Position numbers and translations under genes: made by a program | Assembly (NCBI RefSeq): GCF_000262465.1 | Contig: NZ_CM001489.1 | Span: 2,476,597-2,540,596 of the forward strand | Origin: Frankia sp. QA3 | Lineage (GTDB): Bacteria; Actinomycetota; Actinomycetes; Frankiales; Frankiaceae | Reading direction: 5' to 3' | Length of the DNA: 64,000 bases | Notes under the pieces: model-generated | Databases searched by the model: none | What the model saw: the letters and a program-made list of their open reading frames with translations, nothing else | Told to the model about the DNA's origin: nothing | In this document: in pieces, positions 1 to 7,100 of the stretch | How the letters are laid out: each line of letters begins with the position of its first letter | Numbering within the stretch: position 1 is the first letter of the stretch

Positions 1-260
1 CGTTCGCGGAGACGCTCGGCTCCCTCGCGGCCTGGGTGAACGCCGGCACGGACCGGATCATCGTGGGCCAGGAACTGTCCTGCACCCACCATCGCGCCGT
101 CCGGCACGGCACGGTGACCGGCGTCTGCCGCCCCTTGCACGTGGGCGGCGGCACGGCGACCTACGAGATCGTCATCAGCGACGAGCGGGGGCGGCGCACC
201 TGCACGGCCCGCCTGACCTGCGCGACCCCCCAGCCACGACGCCCCGCCCGCGCCACGTAG
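1..260 (+). CDS. PaaI-like hotdog thioesterase, C-terminal part (partial at left edge)
   Basis: The open frame enters from the left edge and ends at a TAG at 258-260. About 85 residues are visible. They include the segment RIIVGQELSCTHHRAV and a following GTVTGVCRPLHVGGG, which match the C-terminal beta-sheet half of PaaI/YbgC-type acyl-CoA thioesterases. These cytosolic hotdog enzymes hydrolyse aryl- or acyl-CoA esters. The N-terminal half and catalytic residue lie outside the window. A MarR-type regulator follows in the same direction after a short gap and could regulate it. The family call rests on pattern recognition of a partial sequence. Confidence 0.65.
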   Translation, partial: FAETLGSLAAWVNAGTDRIIVGQELSCTHHRAVRHGTVTGVCRPLHVGGGTATYEIVISDERGRRTCTARLTCATPQPRRPARAT

Positions 261-293
261 ACCACCGTAGAGCGTGTGTGCAAGGCTGTTGAG

Positions 294-779
294 ATGTCGG
301 ACGCACCAACCAGCAGGGTTGTCCCTGCGATTTCCCCGGGCGCGGCCGTCGCCGCCGAGCGGTTGGGGCACGCGATCAAGCGGGCCGAGCAGGCCATGAT
401 CGCCCGCAAGACGCGGGTGCTGCGTCGGTTCGGGCTCACGGTGCCGCAGTATGCCGCCCTGCTGCTGCTCGCCTCGATGGAGGGGATGTCGGCGGCCCAA
501 CTGGCGCGGGAGTGCATGGTCACCCCGCAGACGATGGCGACGATCCTGCTCAACCTGGAGCGCGGTGGCCTGATCGAGCGGCACGGCTCGGCGTTGCACC
601 AGAAGGTCGTCGTCAACGCCCTGACCGCACGCGGTCGTAGCCTCGTCGAGGAGGCCGACGAGGTGATCCTGCGAGTCGAGGGGGCGCTGAGCGCGGCCTA
701 CTCCGACACCGAGCGGGCGGCATTCGACGAGTTCCTCGAACGCAGCGTCACGGTGATGAACAGTCTCGACGAGGCCTGA
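294..779 (+). CDS. MarR-family transcriptional regulator
   Basis: About 161 residues, the usual MarR length. The central part carries a winged helix-turn-helix: a helix with QYAALLLLASMEGMSAAQLA, a recognition helix around VTPQTMATILLNLERGGLIER, and a wing ending in VNALTARGRSLVEEA. MarR proteins are dimeric DNA-binding proteins that usually repress neighbouring genes until a small aromatic or lipophilic ligand binds. I start at the ATG at 294. An in-frame alternative at 276 adds six residues, and neither has a strong ribosome binding site. The gene follows a thioesterase and converges on a broken fabH. The target is unknown. Confidence 0.85.
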   Translation: MSDAPTSRVVPAISPGAAVAAERLGHAIKRAEQAMIARKTRVLRRFGLTVPQYAALLLLASMEGMSAAQLARECMVTPQTMATILLNLERGGLIERHGSALHQKVVVNALTARGRSLVEEADEVILRVEGALSAAYSDTERAAFDEFLERSVTVMNSLDEA

Positions 780-805
780 CGCCGGGTCCGGCGACCCGAC
801 CCGCG

Positions 806-833
806 CACCCCCGCCGGCGTGCCGGCGGGGGTG
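806..833. terminator. Perfect 13-bp inverted repeat between convergent genes
   Basis: Two perfect 13-base arms, CACCCCCGCCGGC and its complement, are separated by GT. They sit between the end of the MarR gene (779) and the end of the convergent fabH remnant (834). The arms are almost all G/C and no T-run follows. This fits a bidirectional factor-assisted or actinomycete-style hairpin terminator. Confidence 0.7.
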
Positions 834-1223
834 TCAGTACCAACGGATCAGCACCGCTCCCGCGGTCATGCCTCCACCGACGCAGGCCAGCAGCACGACC
901 TCGCCACGCTGAAGCCGGCGGCTCTGGTGGCTCAGGGCCAACGTCATCGGAACGGACGCGGCGGCGGTGTTGCCGTATCTGTCCGCGGAGATCTCGACGC
1001 GGTCCGGGTCGAAGCCCAGGTGCCGAGCCAGCCACTCGACCATCCGCACGTTTCCCTGGTGCAGGATGACCCGGTCGACCTCGTCCAGCGTGAGGCCCGC
1101 ATTGTTCACACCCGTGCGCTCTTCTATCCATTCCGGTTCGGCACCGGTCCATTCAGCGATCCGACTGTTGTCGATTTCCGTTTCCGGCGCACAGCAGTCG
1201 ACGCCCAGCACTCCGGTGCCCAT
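834..1223 (-). pseudogene. 3-oxoacyl-ACP synthase III (FabH), internally deleted
   Basis: The reading frame is open and about 129 residues long, against roughly 330 for FabH/KAS III enzymes. The first ~39 residues (GVLGVDCCAPETEID, EWIEERTGV) match the FabH N-terminus. The sequence then jumps to the C-terminal third, with LDEVDRVILHQGNVRM carrying the catalytic His and a later YGNTAAASVP carrying the catalytic Asn. The roughly 200 residues between, including the nucleophilic Cys, are gone. The join is in frame, so this is a clean internal deletion, and the product cannot condense acyl-CoA with malonyl-ACP. The ATG at 1223 has a GAGGGG just upstream. It is a remnant unless the short protein has acquired another role. 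Confidence 0.75.
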
Positions 1224-1858
1224 CTCGCCCCTCATCGTCACCGATCATCATTTCTACCGTTTCACTTTATCGACTTCCCAACCTCCAGGGCGACGCGAAA
1301 TTTGAGTGACGTACACCACCCGGACGGCCCGGACCGGCTTTTGGTGAGGTAGAAGAATTGCTCCATCCGGCCACTGGCCCAGCTCTGGCGCGTCGACGGG
1401 AATCCTCGCTTCACCCGTGCGTCCGAATGGACCCGGAGAAACAGTCGGCGGAACTTCCGGTGGTTTCCCAGAAAATATCGGGGTGACCCGTCGGTGCGGT
1501 GCCGCTCGGCCATGACCTTCGCCCGCGCGGTGAGAGGACGGGACCGGCGTCGATCCGCCGTCCGCACCGACACCGGCCCGGCCGGCCGGCGGAGCACCGG
1601 TCTGCGGACACCCGGTCTCCCCGCCCGAGAATCGTGATCATCAGACGATGAACGCAGCGCCGGGGTCACGACACCACACCCCGCCTCCGGCGGCGGCCGA
1701 TGATCAAAATGCCACTGCGGACCAGCGATGGCGAAGAGAGCGGCGGCAGTCCAGGGTCACAGACCCGGGCCTACTTCCGGCGTCCCGCGGGTCGGTGATG
1801 CCGGACAGGGTCACCGCACCGTCCGTCCTGGCCGGGGAAAAATGCTCCGAAGCCCGCA
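1224..1858. other. Gap without a recognisable gene
   Basis: About 635 bases lie between the fabH remnant and the 1.3 kb repeat. A 135-codon open frame on the minus strand (1262-1669) is possible, but its protein is Arg/Ser-rich and resembles no family I know. The stretch at 1240-1300 is visibly poorer in G/C than the surroundings, as expected of an intergenic or promoter region. Confidence 0.5.
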
Positions 1859-1868
1859 GTCAACGATG

Positions 1869-1897
1869 TTCACCGCACGGCTGGAGAGTGGTACGGT
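1869..1897 (+). promoter_or_regulatory. Candidate promoter ahead of SCO6745-family gene, copy A
   Basis: TTCACC and TACGGT are separated by 17 bases, a fair match to the sigma70-like consensus of actinomycetes. Copy B keeps the same arrangement (TTCACT, 17 bases, TACGGT). The gene start is about 365 bases downstream, which would give a long leader. Predicted by eye only. Confidence 0.35.
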
Positions 1898-2149
1898 GCC
1901 GCCGTGACCATCATTTCGCGACGCACTGCGCCCACCATGACTGACGGCGGACCACCTTTACGCGGGCCGCCGAGTAGCACGGACGGGCCGCCGAGTAGCA
2001 CGGACGGGCCGTCGCGCGGCCCGGGGATCGTTCTGACCGAGTAGCCCGCCGATACAATTCCCTTTTGCCTCGCCGGACGTCGTACGCGCGGTATGCGGCG
2101 CCCTTCGCGGGCGGTCGAACGCCGTCGTCGGGGCCGACAACGCCGCGGT

Positions 2150-2164
2150 ACATCCGGCGGATGT
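2150..2164. promoter_or_regulatory. 15-bp palindrome in the SCO6745 leader, copy A
   Basis: ACATCCG-G-CGGATGT is a perfect inverted repeat with a one-base centre, about 100 bases upstream of the GTG start. In copy B (40688-40702) the arms are unchanged and only the centre base differs. This fits a dimeric repressor operator. Confidence 0.45.
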
Positions 2165-2262
2165 CCGGCGCGCGTGCGCCTCTTTTCTCGGCCGGTTCTT
2201 CGCGCCCGACATGTCAGGTGGCCGTTGTGGCGGGACTCCCGTGCGACGAGAGGAGACGAACA

Positions 2263-3189
2263 GTGACCGTGGATCCGAAGATCCTGGGCGGCGGCGGCGG
2301 AGCGGGCGGGGTGGACGTGACCCGCACCCGTCCCGCGCTGCTGGCGATCGAGCCCACCTTCGGTGCCGGCGTGCTCTGTCCGGCCGTCCACGCGGCGCTG
2401 CACCGGCTCGACCTCGGGCTCGACGACGTCGCGGTCGTGAACCTGGTGACGCGCGCCGCGCCGCTGGGCCCGGTGCCGGCCGACGTGGTGGTGGCGACCT
2501 TCTACAACGTCAGTCCCCGGCTGGTCGAGAGCGTCATTCCCGCCGTGTGGCGCACGGCGTCACCCGAGGCGATCCTCGCGGCGCAGCAGGCGGCGTTCGC
2601 GCCGGTGCTCGCCGCGGCGCTCGCGCCACTCGACCCGACGGAACTCGGCGAGCTCGCCGAACTCGCACGCGCGGCCAGCGAGACCGCCGCGGCGAACCGG
2701 GAGGGCCGCCCCCTGCTCGCCGGGCTCGCATCGCTGCCCTGGCCGCGCGAGGACCCTCTGGTGATCTGGCACGCCGCCAAGATGCTGCGCGAACACCGGG
2801 GCGACGGACACATCGCCGGGCTCGTCACCGAAGGGCTACGCGGAATCGACGCACTCGTCATCCACGCCGCCTACGAGGGGTGGCCCGGCGAGGCGCTGCG
2901 TGACTCCCGGCACTGGGACCCGCCGGCCTGGGACGCCTCGGTCGCGAACCTGCGCCGTCGGGGATGGCTGACCGAGGCCGAGACACCGGAGTCGACGCCG
3001 AAGCTGACGGCGCAGGGTCGCCGCCGCCGGCGCTGGATCGAGGACCGCACCGACGAACTCGCAGCGCTGGCCTACGAACCGATCGGCGACGCGGGCATGG
3101 ACCGCATGATCGAACTCGGCGCCAAGGTCGTGGCCGCGCTGGGCGACGCCGGCCTCGCCACGAGACTGCGCCGCCCCGCCGCCAGGTAG
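2263..3189 (+). CDS. SCO6745-family protein (winged-helix-like), copy A, intact
   Basis: The gene encodes 308 residues from a GTG preceded by GAGGAGACGAACA, a good ribosome binding site. A longer open frame upstream is rejected because it lacks such a site. The sequence matches the actinobacterial SCO6745 family: a Pro/Ala-rich N-terminus (TRPALLAIEPTFGAGVL), long Ala-rich helices, a GWPGEALRDSRHWDPPAWDA region, and a C-terminal MarR-like part (VANLRRRGWLTEAE, LTAQGRRRRRWIEDRTDELA). Function is not established for the family; the C-terminal part suggests a regulator or ligand-binding protein with a helix-turn-helix-like fold. A second, 3'-truncated copy lies at 40803. The last ~20 residues of this copy have no counterpart there. 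Confidence 0.75.
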   Translation: MTVDPKILGGGGGAGGVDVTRTRPALLAIEPTFGAGVLCPAVHAALHRLDLGLDDVAVVNLVTRAAPLGPVPADVVVATFYNVSPRLVESVIPAVWRTASPEAILAAQQAAFAPVLAAALAPLDPTELGELAELARAASETAAANREGRPLLAGLASLPWPREDPLVIWHAAKMLREHRGDGHIAGLVTEGLRGIDALVIHAAYEGWPGEALRDSRHWDPPAWDASVANLRRRGWLTEAETPESTPKLTAQGRRRRRWIEDRTDELAALAYEPIGDAGMDRMIELGAKVVAALGDAGLATRLRRPAAR

Positions 3190-3311
3190 CCGACCGCCCC
3201 CGCGGCGGCGTGGATCAGGAACGTGTCGCGGGGGCCGACCTCCAACTCCTCGACGGCGGTGTGCGCGGTCCGCCCGGCCCCCGACAGCCCGCCCGCAATC
3301 TCCCAGTCCAG
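3184..3311 (-). pseudogene. Fragment of a medium-chain (quinone/zinc) oxidoreductase
   Basis: On the minus strand about 40 codons read LDWEIAGGLSGAGRTAHTAV and then GPRDTFLIHAAAGAVGYLA. This is the segment of MDR-superfamily oxidoreductases that precedes and forms the nucleotide-binding GxGxxG-like turn (family form: GDTLLVHGAAGGVG). No start, substrate-binding or C-terminal part is present, and the fragment runs into the 3' end of the SCO6745 gene on the opposite strand. It is a remnant, probably left by the rearrangement that placed the repeat here. Confidence 0.6.
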
Positions 3312-3375
3312 CGCCGCCGGCCGGCGACGATCTGTAGCACCTCCGGAGATCCCGGGGCGAAGAATGCCGCAGCCC

Positions 3376-5070
3376 TCATGAGGAGTTCCTGTTCTGTCGG
3401 ATTCCGTCGGACCGCACCGTCAGCACGTCCGAGTTCGGCTCGGGTGGGGCAGGGGCTGGCGCGGTGGTCCGCTGCTCCACCGTGGTCAGGGCGAGGACGG
3501 CCGCCACGGCCGCCAACGCCGCGATAATCCAGAAAACCGGGCCCAACGCGTCGGAGAAGCCCTCAAGAATGGGCCGGGCCAACCGCGGGTCCAGGCTGTC
3601 CAACGCAGAGGTGTCGTTCAGGTCGATGGCGGCGGTACCGGCGCGCAACGCCTCGACCACGGTACGGGTGTCCGGGTCGTTGACGACCGTCGGGTCGGCG
3701 AGGGCCGCGGCCACCGACGGCGTGGATTCGACGGCGCGGAAACTGTCGACGATCCGCCCCGTCGCGAGGGAGAAGAACAGTGCGACGAAAACCGAGGTGC
3801 CGACGACGCCGCCGATCTGCCGGGAGAACCCGTACAGACCACTGGCGACACCCAGGTGGTCCGGCGGGACGCTGTCCTGCAGGGCGCTGAGCACGGTCTG
3901 CAGGAACATCCCCTGGCCCAGGCCCATCATCGCGACCAACCCGACCATGGGCCAGGTCGGCGTCTCCGCTCCCACCATGGCGAGCGCGGCGTAGGACAGG
4001 CCCATGAGTCCGAGGCCCGGCACCAGGAGAATCCTGTGCCGGCCTGTGCGGGCGACGACCGGACCGCAGAGTTTCGCCCCCGCCGTCGTCGCGATCGACT
4101 GCGGCAGCAACAACAGACCGGCCGTGATCGGCGACATGCCCTTGACGATCTGGAGATACAGCGGGATCAGGGAGAGGGCGGTGAAAGCGCAGACACCACC
4201 GAGGAAGTTGACGACGTTGACCTTCGCGAAGGCGGGGGCGCGGAACAGGTCCAGGGGCAGCAGCGCCGTCTCCCCCGCCGCGCGCTCGACCATCAGGAAC
4301 AGAACCAGCCCCAGTCCACCCAGGGCGTAGGCGACCCACGCCAGGCGAGATGACCAGCCCCATTCCCGACCCTGCTCGGCGACCAGCAGCAACGGCACCA
4401 GAAACAGGACCAGGCAGAGCGCCCCCGCGAAGTCGATGCGATGGCTGATCCGTGCCGGGCGGACCGTGTACAGCCGCCCGACGAGCACCAGGGCCATCAG
4501 CCCGATCGGCAGGTTCACCAGGAAGATCCATCGCCATCCCGCCAGCCCGAGCAGGCTGTCCATCCCGGCGAACAGACCGCCCGCCACAGGGCCGACCACG
4601 CTGGCGACGCCGTAGAGGACCCCGACGTTGGCCTGGTACCGGACGCGCAGATCCGGGGGGAACAGGTCGGCGATCGCGGCGAGAGCCAGGGACGCCAGTC
4701 CGCCCGCGCCCAGCCCCTGAATGCCCCGAAAGATCGCGAGCTGGTAGACCGAACCGGCGACCGCGCACAGCAGCGACCCGACCATGAACACCGAGGTTCC
4801 GATCAGATAAAGCTGTTTGCGCCCAAACAAATCCGACAGCTTGCCGTACAGCGGAGCCGAGATGGTCATGGTGATGAGATAGGAGCTGGTCACCCAGGCG
4901 AGCGCGGTGAGTCCGTGCAGTGAATCCGCGACGGTCCGCAGCGAGGTGACCATGATCATTCCGTCGAGCGCCGACATGAAGACGCCGATCAGGAGGCCGG
5001 CGAGGACCGCACGGGCGGCTCTGGGCGTCAGGTCGGGCTCGCTCGCGACAAGCACATGATCGGGAGGCAT
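3376..5070 (-). CDS. MFS drug:H+ antiporter, DHA2 (EmrB/QacA) family
   Basis: 564 residues with about 14 hydrophobic segments, the DHA2 number. Family signatures are visible: LDGMIMVTSLRTVADSL in helix 1, motif A as YGKLSDLFGRK between helices 2 and 3, an antiporter motif C (GVASVVGPVAGG) in helix 5, and GWRWIFLVNLPIGL after it. Such inner-membrane proteins use the proton gradient to expel drugs, dyes or antibiotics. A large loop between the last two helices (about residues 440-515) contains the acidic segment DPDTRTVVEALRAG, also typical. The gene stands alone; a perfect MerR-type palindrome lies about 110 bases upstream and suggests drug-inducible control. The substrate is unknown. Confidence 0.9.
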   Translation of the reverse strand: MPPDHVLVASEPDLTPRAARAVLAGLLIGVFMSALDGMIMVTSLRTVADSLHGLTALAWVTSSYLITMTISAPLYGKLSDLFGRKQLYLIGTSVFMVGSLLCAVAGSVYQLAIFRGIQGLGAGGLASLALAAIADLFPPDLRVRYQANVGVLYGVASVVGPVAGGLFAGMDSLLGLAGWRWIFLVNLPIGLMALVLVGRLYTVRPARISHRIDFAGALCLVLFLVPLLLVAEQGREWGWSSRLAWVAYALGGLGLVLFLMVERAAGETALLPLDLFRAPAFAKVNVVNFLGGVCAFTALSLIPLYLQIVKGMSPITAGLLLLPQSIATTAGAKLCGPVVARTGRHRILLVPGLGLMGLSYAALAMVGAETPTWPMVGLVAMMGLGQGMFLQTVLSALQDSVPPDHLGVASGLYGFSRQIGGVVGTSVFVALFFSLATGRIVDSFRAVESTPSVAAALADPTVVNDPDTRTVVEALRAGTAAIDLNDTSALDSLDPRLARPILEGFSDALGPVFWIIAALAAVAAVLALTTVEQRTTAPAPAPPEPNSDVLTVRSDGIRQNRNSS

Positions 5071-5179
5071 CGGGGCGGTCCCTCCGCAGGACGGGTCAGA
5101 ACGGCCGCCGGCGAGCGGCCCCCTTGGGATGCGCTGCGCGACCGATACATGACCGAGCGGCGCGGGACCTCACAGTGCT

Positions 5180-5199
5180 ACCTCAACTCCGGTTGAGGT
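5180..5199. promoter_or_regulatory. MerR-type operator/promoter upstream of the DHA2 exporter
   Basis: ACCTCAACTCCGGTTGAGGT is a perfect 8+8 palindrome with a 4-base centre. Read on the minus strand, toward the exporter, it overlaps TTGACC, a good -35 element, as in promoters that MerR/SoxR-type activators bind between -35 and -10. The -10 is poor, as expected for a promoter needing DNA distortion. No merR gene is seen nearby, so the regulator would act from elsewhere. Confidence 0.5.
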
Positions 5200-5277
5200 C
5201 AAGCGCACGCCTTATCAACCGCTCACGTCACCTCGGCCCCACCCCGGCATGCCCAGGGGCCGGAATCCTCCGGATTG

Positions 5278-5694
5278 TTACAATTCGCGTCTGGTCTGCT
5301 CCAGGATGCCGTGGTGGTTGGTCGACCGTCCGGCGACCCCCGGAACCTCCCGCGGGGCATCGCCGCCGGGCGCAGGCGGAACGGGCCCGTCGCCGAGGAC
5401 CCAGGCCAGCACGGCGGTATGACCGGCCGCGGCCGCACGTAAGTCGGCCCAGCCCCAGGTCAGCAGTCCACGCCGCAACCCGTGCACCATGGTCCGGAAG
5501 ATCAACGGTCGGCCGTGGCTACCCGTGTCGTCGCTGGTCATCCCGGTCCAGAAGGTGTGGACCTGCACGCCGGTCCCCGCCACCACCACCGCATCCAACG
5601 CGACGTGGCCGTAACCGCACCGGCCGGACAACGTCTCCCACGCCGGCCTGCTCACCAGCTGGCCGGCCCTGTCGAAGTAGCGGGTGGTGGGCAC
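5278..5694 (-). CDS. Hypothetical protein
   Basis: About 138 residues from a GTG at 5694 that has GGAGG five bases upstream. The upstream ATG at 5754 has no such site. The sequence is balanced in composition and reads like a folded protein (TTRYFDRAGQLVSRPAW, CGYGHVALDAVVVAG, RPLIFRTMVHGLRRGLL), unlike the Arg/Pro-rich shadow frames around it. I recognise no family. The C-terminal ~35 residues are Pro/Gly-rich. It sits between an exporter and an SDR remnant, on the same strand as both. There are no clear membrane segments. Confidence 0.5.
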   Translation of the reverse strand: MPTTRYFDRAGQLVSRPAWETLSGRCGYGHVALDAVVVAGTGVQVHTFWTGMTSDDTGSHGRPLIFRTMVHGLRRGLLTWGWADLRAAAAGHTAVLAWVLGDGPVPPAPGGDAPREVPGVAGRSTNHHGILEQTRREL

Positions 5695-5791
5695 CGACAC
5701 CTCCAGACTGCCCGATATACCCGAATCGTCGCATGCTTTACGGCTCGTGCGCACTACTCCCTAACGGGTACCCCTGACGGCTCCTTCTCGG

Positions 5792-5852
5792 TCATCACGA
5801 CGCGGTCAACACGACGCGGCCATCACGACGCGGCCATCACGACGCGGCCATC
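5792..5852 (+). repeat. Short tandem repeat, ~15 bp unit
   Basis: About four copies of a CATCACGACGCGGC-like unit lie in tandem, one unit altered to CAACACGACGCGG. The tract covers the 3' end of the SDR remnant and probably arose by slippage. Confidence 0.7.
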
Positions 5853-6038
5853 AGTGGCCTGCCGGCGCCGCGGCGGGGTGTTGACCGCGGGCAGGTGCAC
5901 CATCGACATGCGCACTGCGCTGCCGTCGTGCAGCAGCTCGGCGCGGGCCGACTCGAAGAAGCCGCGGCAGGCGAACTTCGCCGCGCAGTACGGGGCCTGC
6001 AGCGGGATGCCGATGAAGGCGAGAGGTGTCGAAGCCGT
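5823..6038 (-). pseudogene. Short-chain dehydrogenase (SDR), C-terminal fragment
   Basis: Minus-strand codons give TASTPLAFIGIPLQAPYCAA, continuing KFACRGFFESARAELL and MSMVHLPAVNTP. This holds the catalytic Ser region, the YxxxK motif (YCAAK) and the post-catalytic strand of classical SDR oxidoreductases. The N-terminal Rossmann half with TGxxxGIG is missing, and the end is overrun by a tandem repeat. It cannot encode a working enzyme. Confidence 0.65.
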
Positions 6039-6296
6039 GATCGGCCAGGGCGAGCGCCGTGGCTCGTCCGGCTCCCGCCGACGAGCGAGGCCGACAGCGG
6101 CGCGAACACGGGCGGTCCGGGTTCCGGGTTGTAGCGGGTGATCCCGCCGGGACGCTGCTTCACGCCCCGCCAGTGCAGATAGCGCCGGACGAACCCGGTT
6201 GGTCCGGTCGGTCGGGATTGCGGTACCTGCCTCGGCCCCGCGGCGAACGTTCCTCGCCGGGCCGCCTGCGGTGTCGCGGGTGAAGAATGTGCGGCT

Positions 6297-7100
6297 ATGG
6301 ACGTGCGGAGCAGGAATCATGTGATGATCACCGGCCGGGAGGGCGCCCCGGTCGTGATGCTGGCGCACGGGTTCGGCTGCGACCAGAACATGTGGCGTCT
6401 GGTGGTCCCCGCGCTGGCCCGCGAGTTCACCGTCGTCCTGTTCGATCATGTCGGCGCCGGCCGGTCCGATCTGTCGGCCTGGAACCCGCGCCGCTACGCC
6501 ACCCTGGACGGCTATGCCGAGGATGTCGTGGAGATCTGCACGGAGCTCGCCGTCGGGCCGGTGACGTTCGTGGGTCACTCGGTGAGTTCCATGATCGGAG
6601 TCCTGGCCGCCGCCCGGCGGCCGGAGCTGTTCGCCCGGCTGGTCCTGCTCACCCCCTCCCCCTGCTACCTCGAGGACGGCGACTATCACGGCGGCTTCAG
6701 CGCCGCGGACATCGACGAGCTGCTGGCGTCGCTGGAGAGCAACTACCTGGGCTGGTCGGCCACGATGGCGCCGGTCATCATGGGCAATCCGGACCGACCC
6801 GAGCTGGGCGAGGAGCTGACGAACAGCTTCTGCCGCACCGACCCGGACATCGCCCGGTCCTTCGCCCGAGCGACCTTCCTGTCGGACAACCGGGCCGATC
6901 TCGGCCGGGTCCGGGTACCCACCCTGGTGGTGGAATGCTCGAACGACGCGATCGCGCCGACGGGCGTGGGGGCGTTTGTCCAGGCGAGTATCCCGGGCAG
7001 TGAGCTGGTGACGTTGACGGCGACCGGCCACTGCCCGCAGCTGAGCGCGCCGGAGGCCACGGCGGCGGCGATCGTCGCGTTCGCGGGCACCGGGCGGTGA
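6297..7100 (+). CDS. rsbQ: RsbQ-like alpha/beta hydrolase
   Basis: 267 residues, the same size as Bacillus subtilis RsbQ. The alpha/beta-hydrolase fold is clear: oxyanion region LAHGFGCDQNMW, nucleophile elbow GHSVSSMIG, acid CSNDAIAP, and the catalytic His in TGHCPQLS. Family members of this subgroup (RsbQ, and the plant D14/KAI2 receptors) have small ligand pockets and act in signalling as well as hydrolysis. Its TGA overlaps the ATG of the next gene, a PAS-SpoIIE phosphatase. That is the same pairing as rsbQ-rsbP, where RsbQ is needed for RsbP to switch on the general stress sigma factor under energy stress. The role is inferred from the pairing; the ligand is unknown. Confidence 0.85.
   Translation: MDVRSRNHVMITGREGAPVVMLAHGFGCDQNMWRLVVPALAREFTVVLFDHVGAGRSDLSAWNPRRYATLDGYAEDVVEICTELAVGPVTFVGHSVSSMIGVLAAARRPELFARLVLLTPSPCYLEDGDYHGGFSAADIDELLASLESNYLGWSATMAPVIMGNPDRPELGEELTNSFCRTDPDIARSFARATFLSDNRADLGRVRVPTLVVECSNDAIAPTGVGAFVQASIPGSELVTLTATGHCPQLSAPEATAAAIVAFAGTGR

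Larger units (their letters stand above)
1859..3129 (+). repeat. 1.3 kb direct repeat, copy A
   Basis: This stretch is nearly identical to 40419-41666 in the same orientation, 38.5 kb away. It covers a promoter-like region, a leader with a palindrome, and almost all of an SCO6745-family gene. Copy A has one extra unit of a ~20-base tandem sequence (two GCCGCCGAGTAGCACGGAC-like units near 1968-2010, one in copy B) and an extra GGC codon near 2293. Similarity ends in copy B where an IS6 fragment begins, so copy A keeps the intact gene end. Confidence 0.9.

Noticed and set aside
1262-1669. 135-codon minus-strand frame in the left gap
   Set aside because: Arg/Ser-rich composition, no ribosome binding site and no recognised family.
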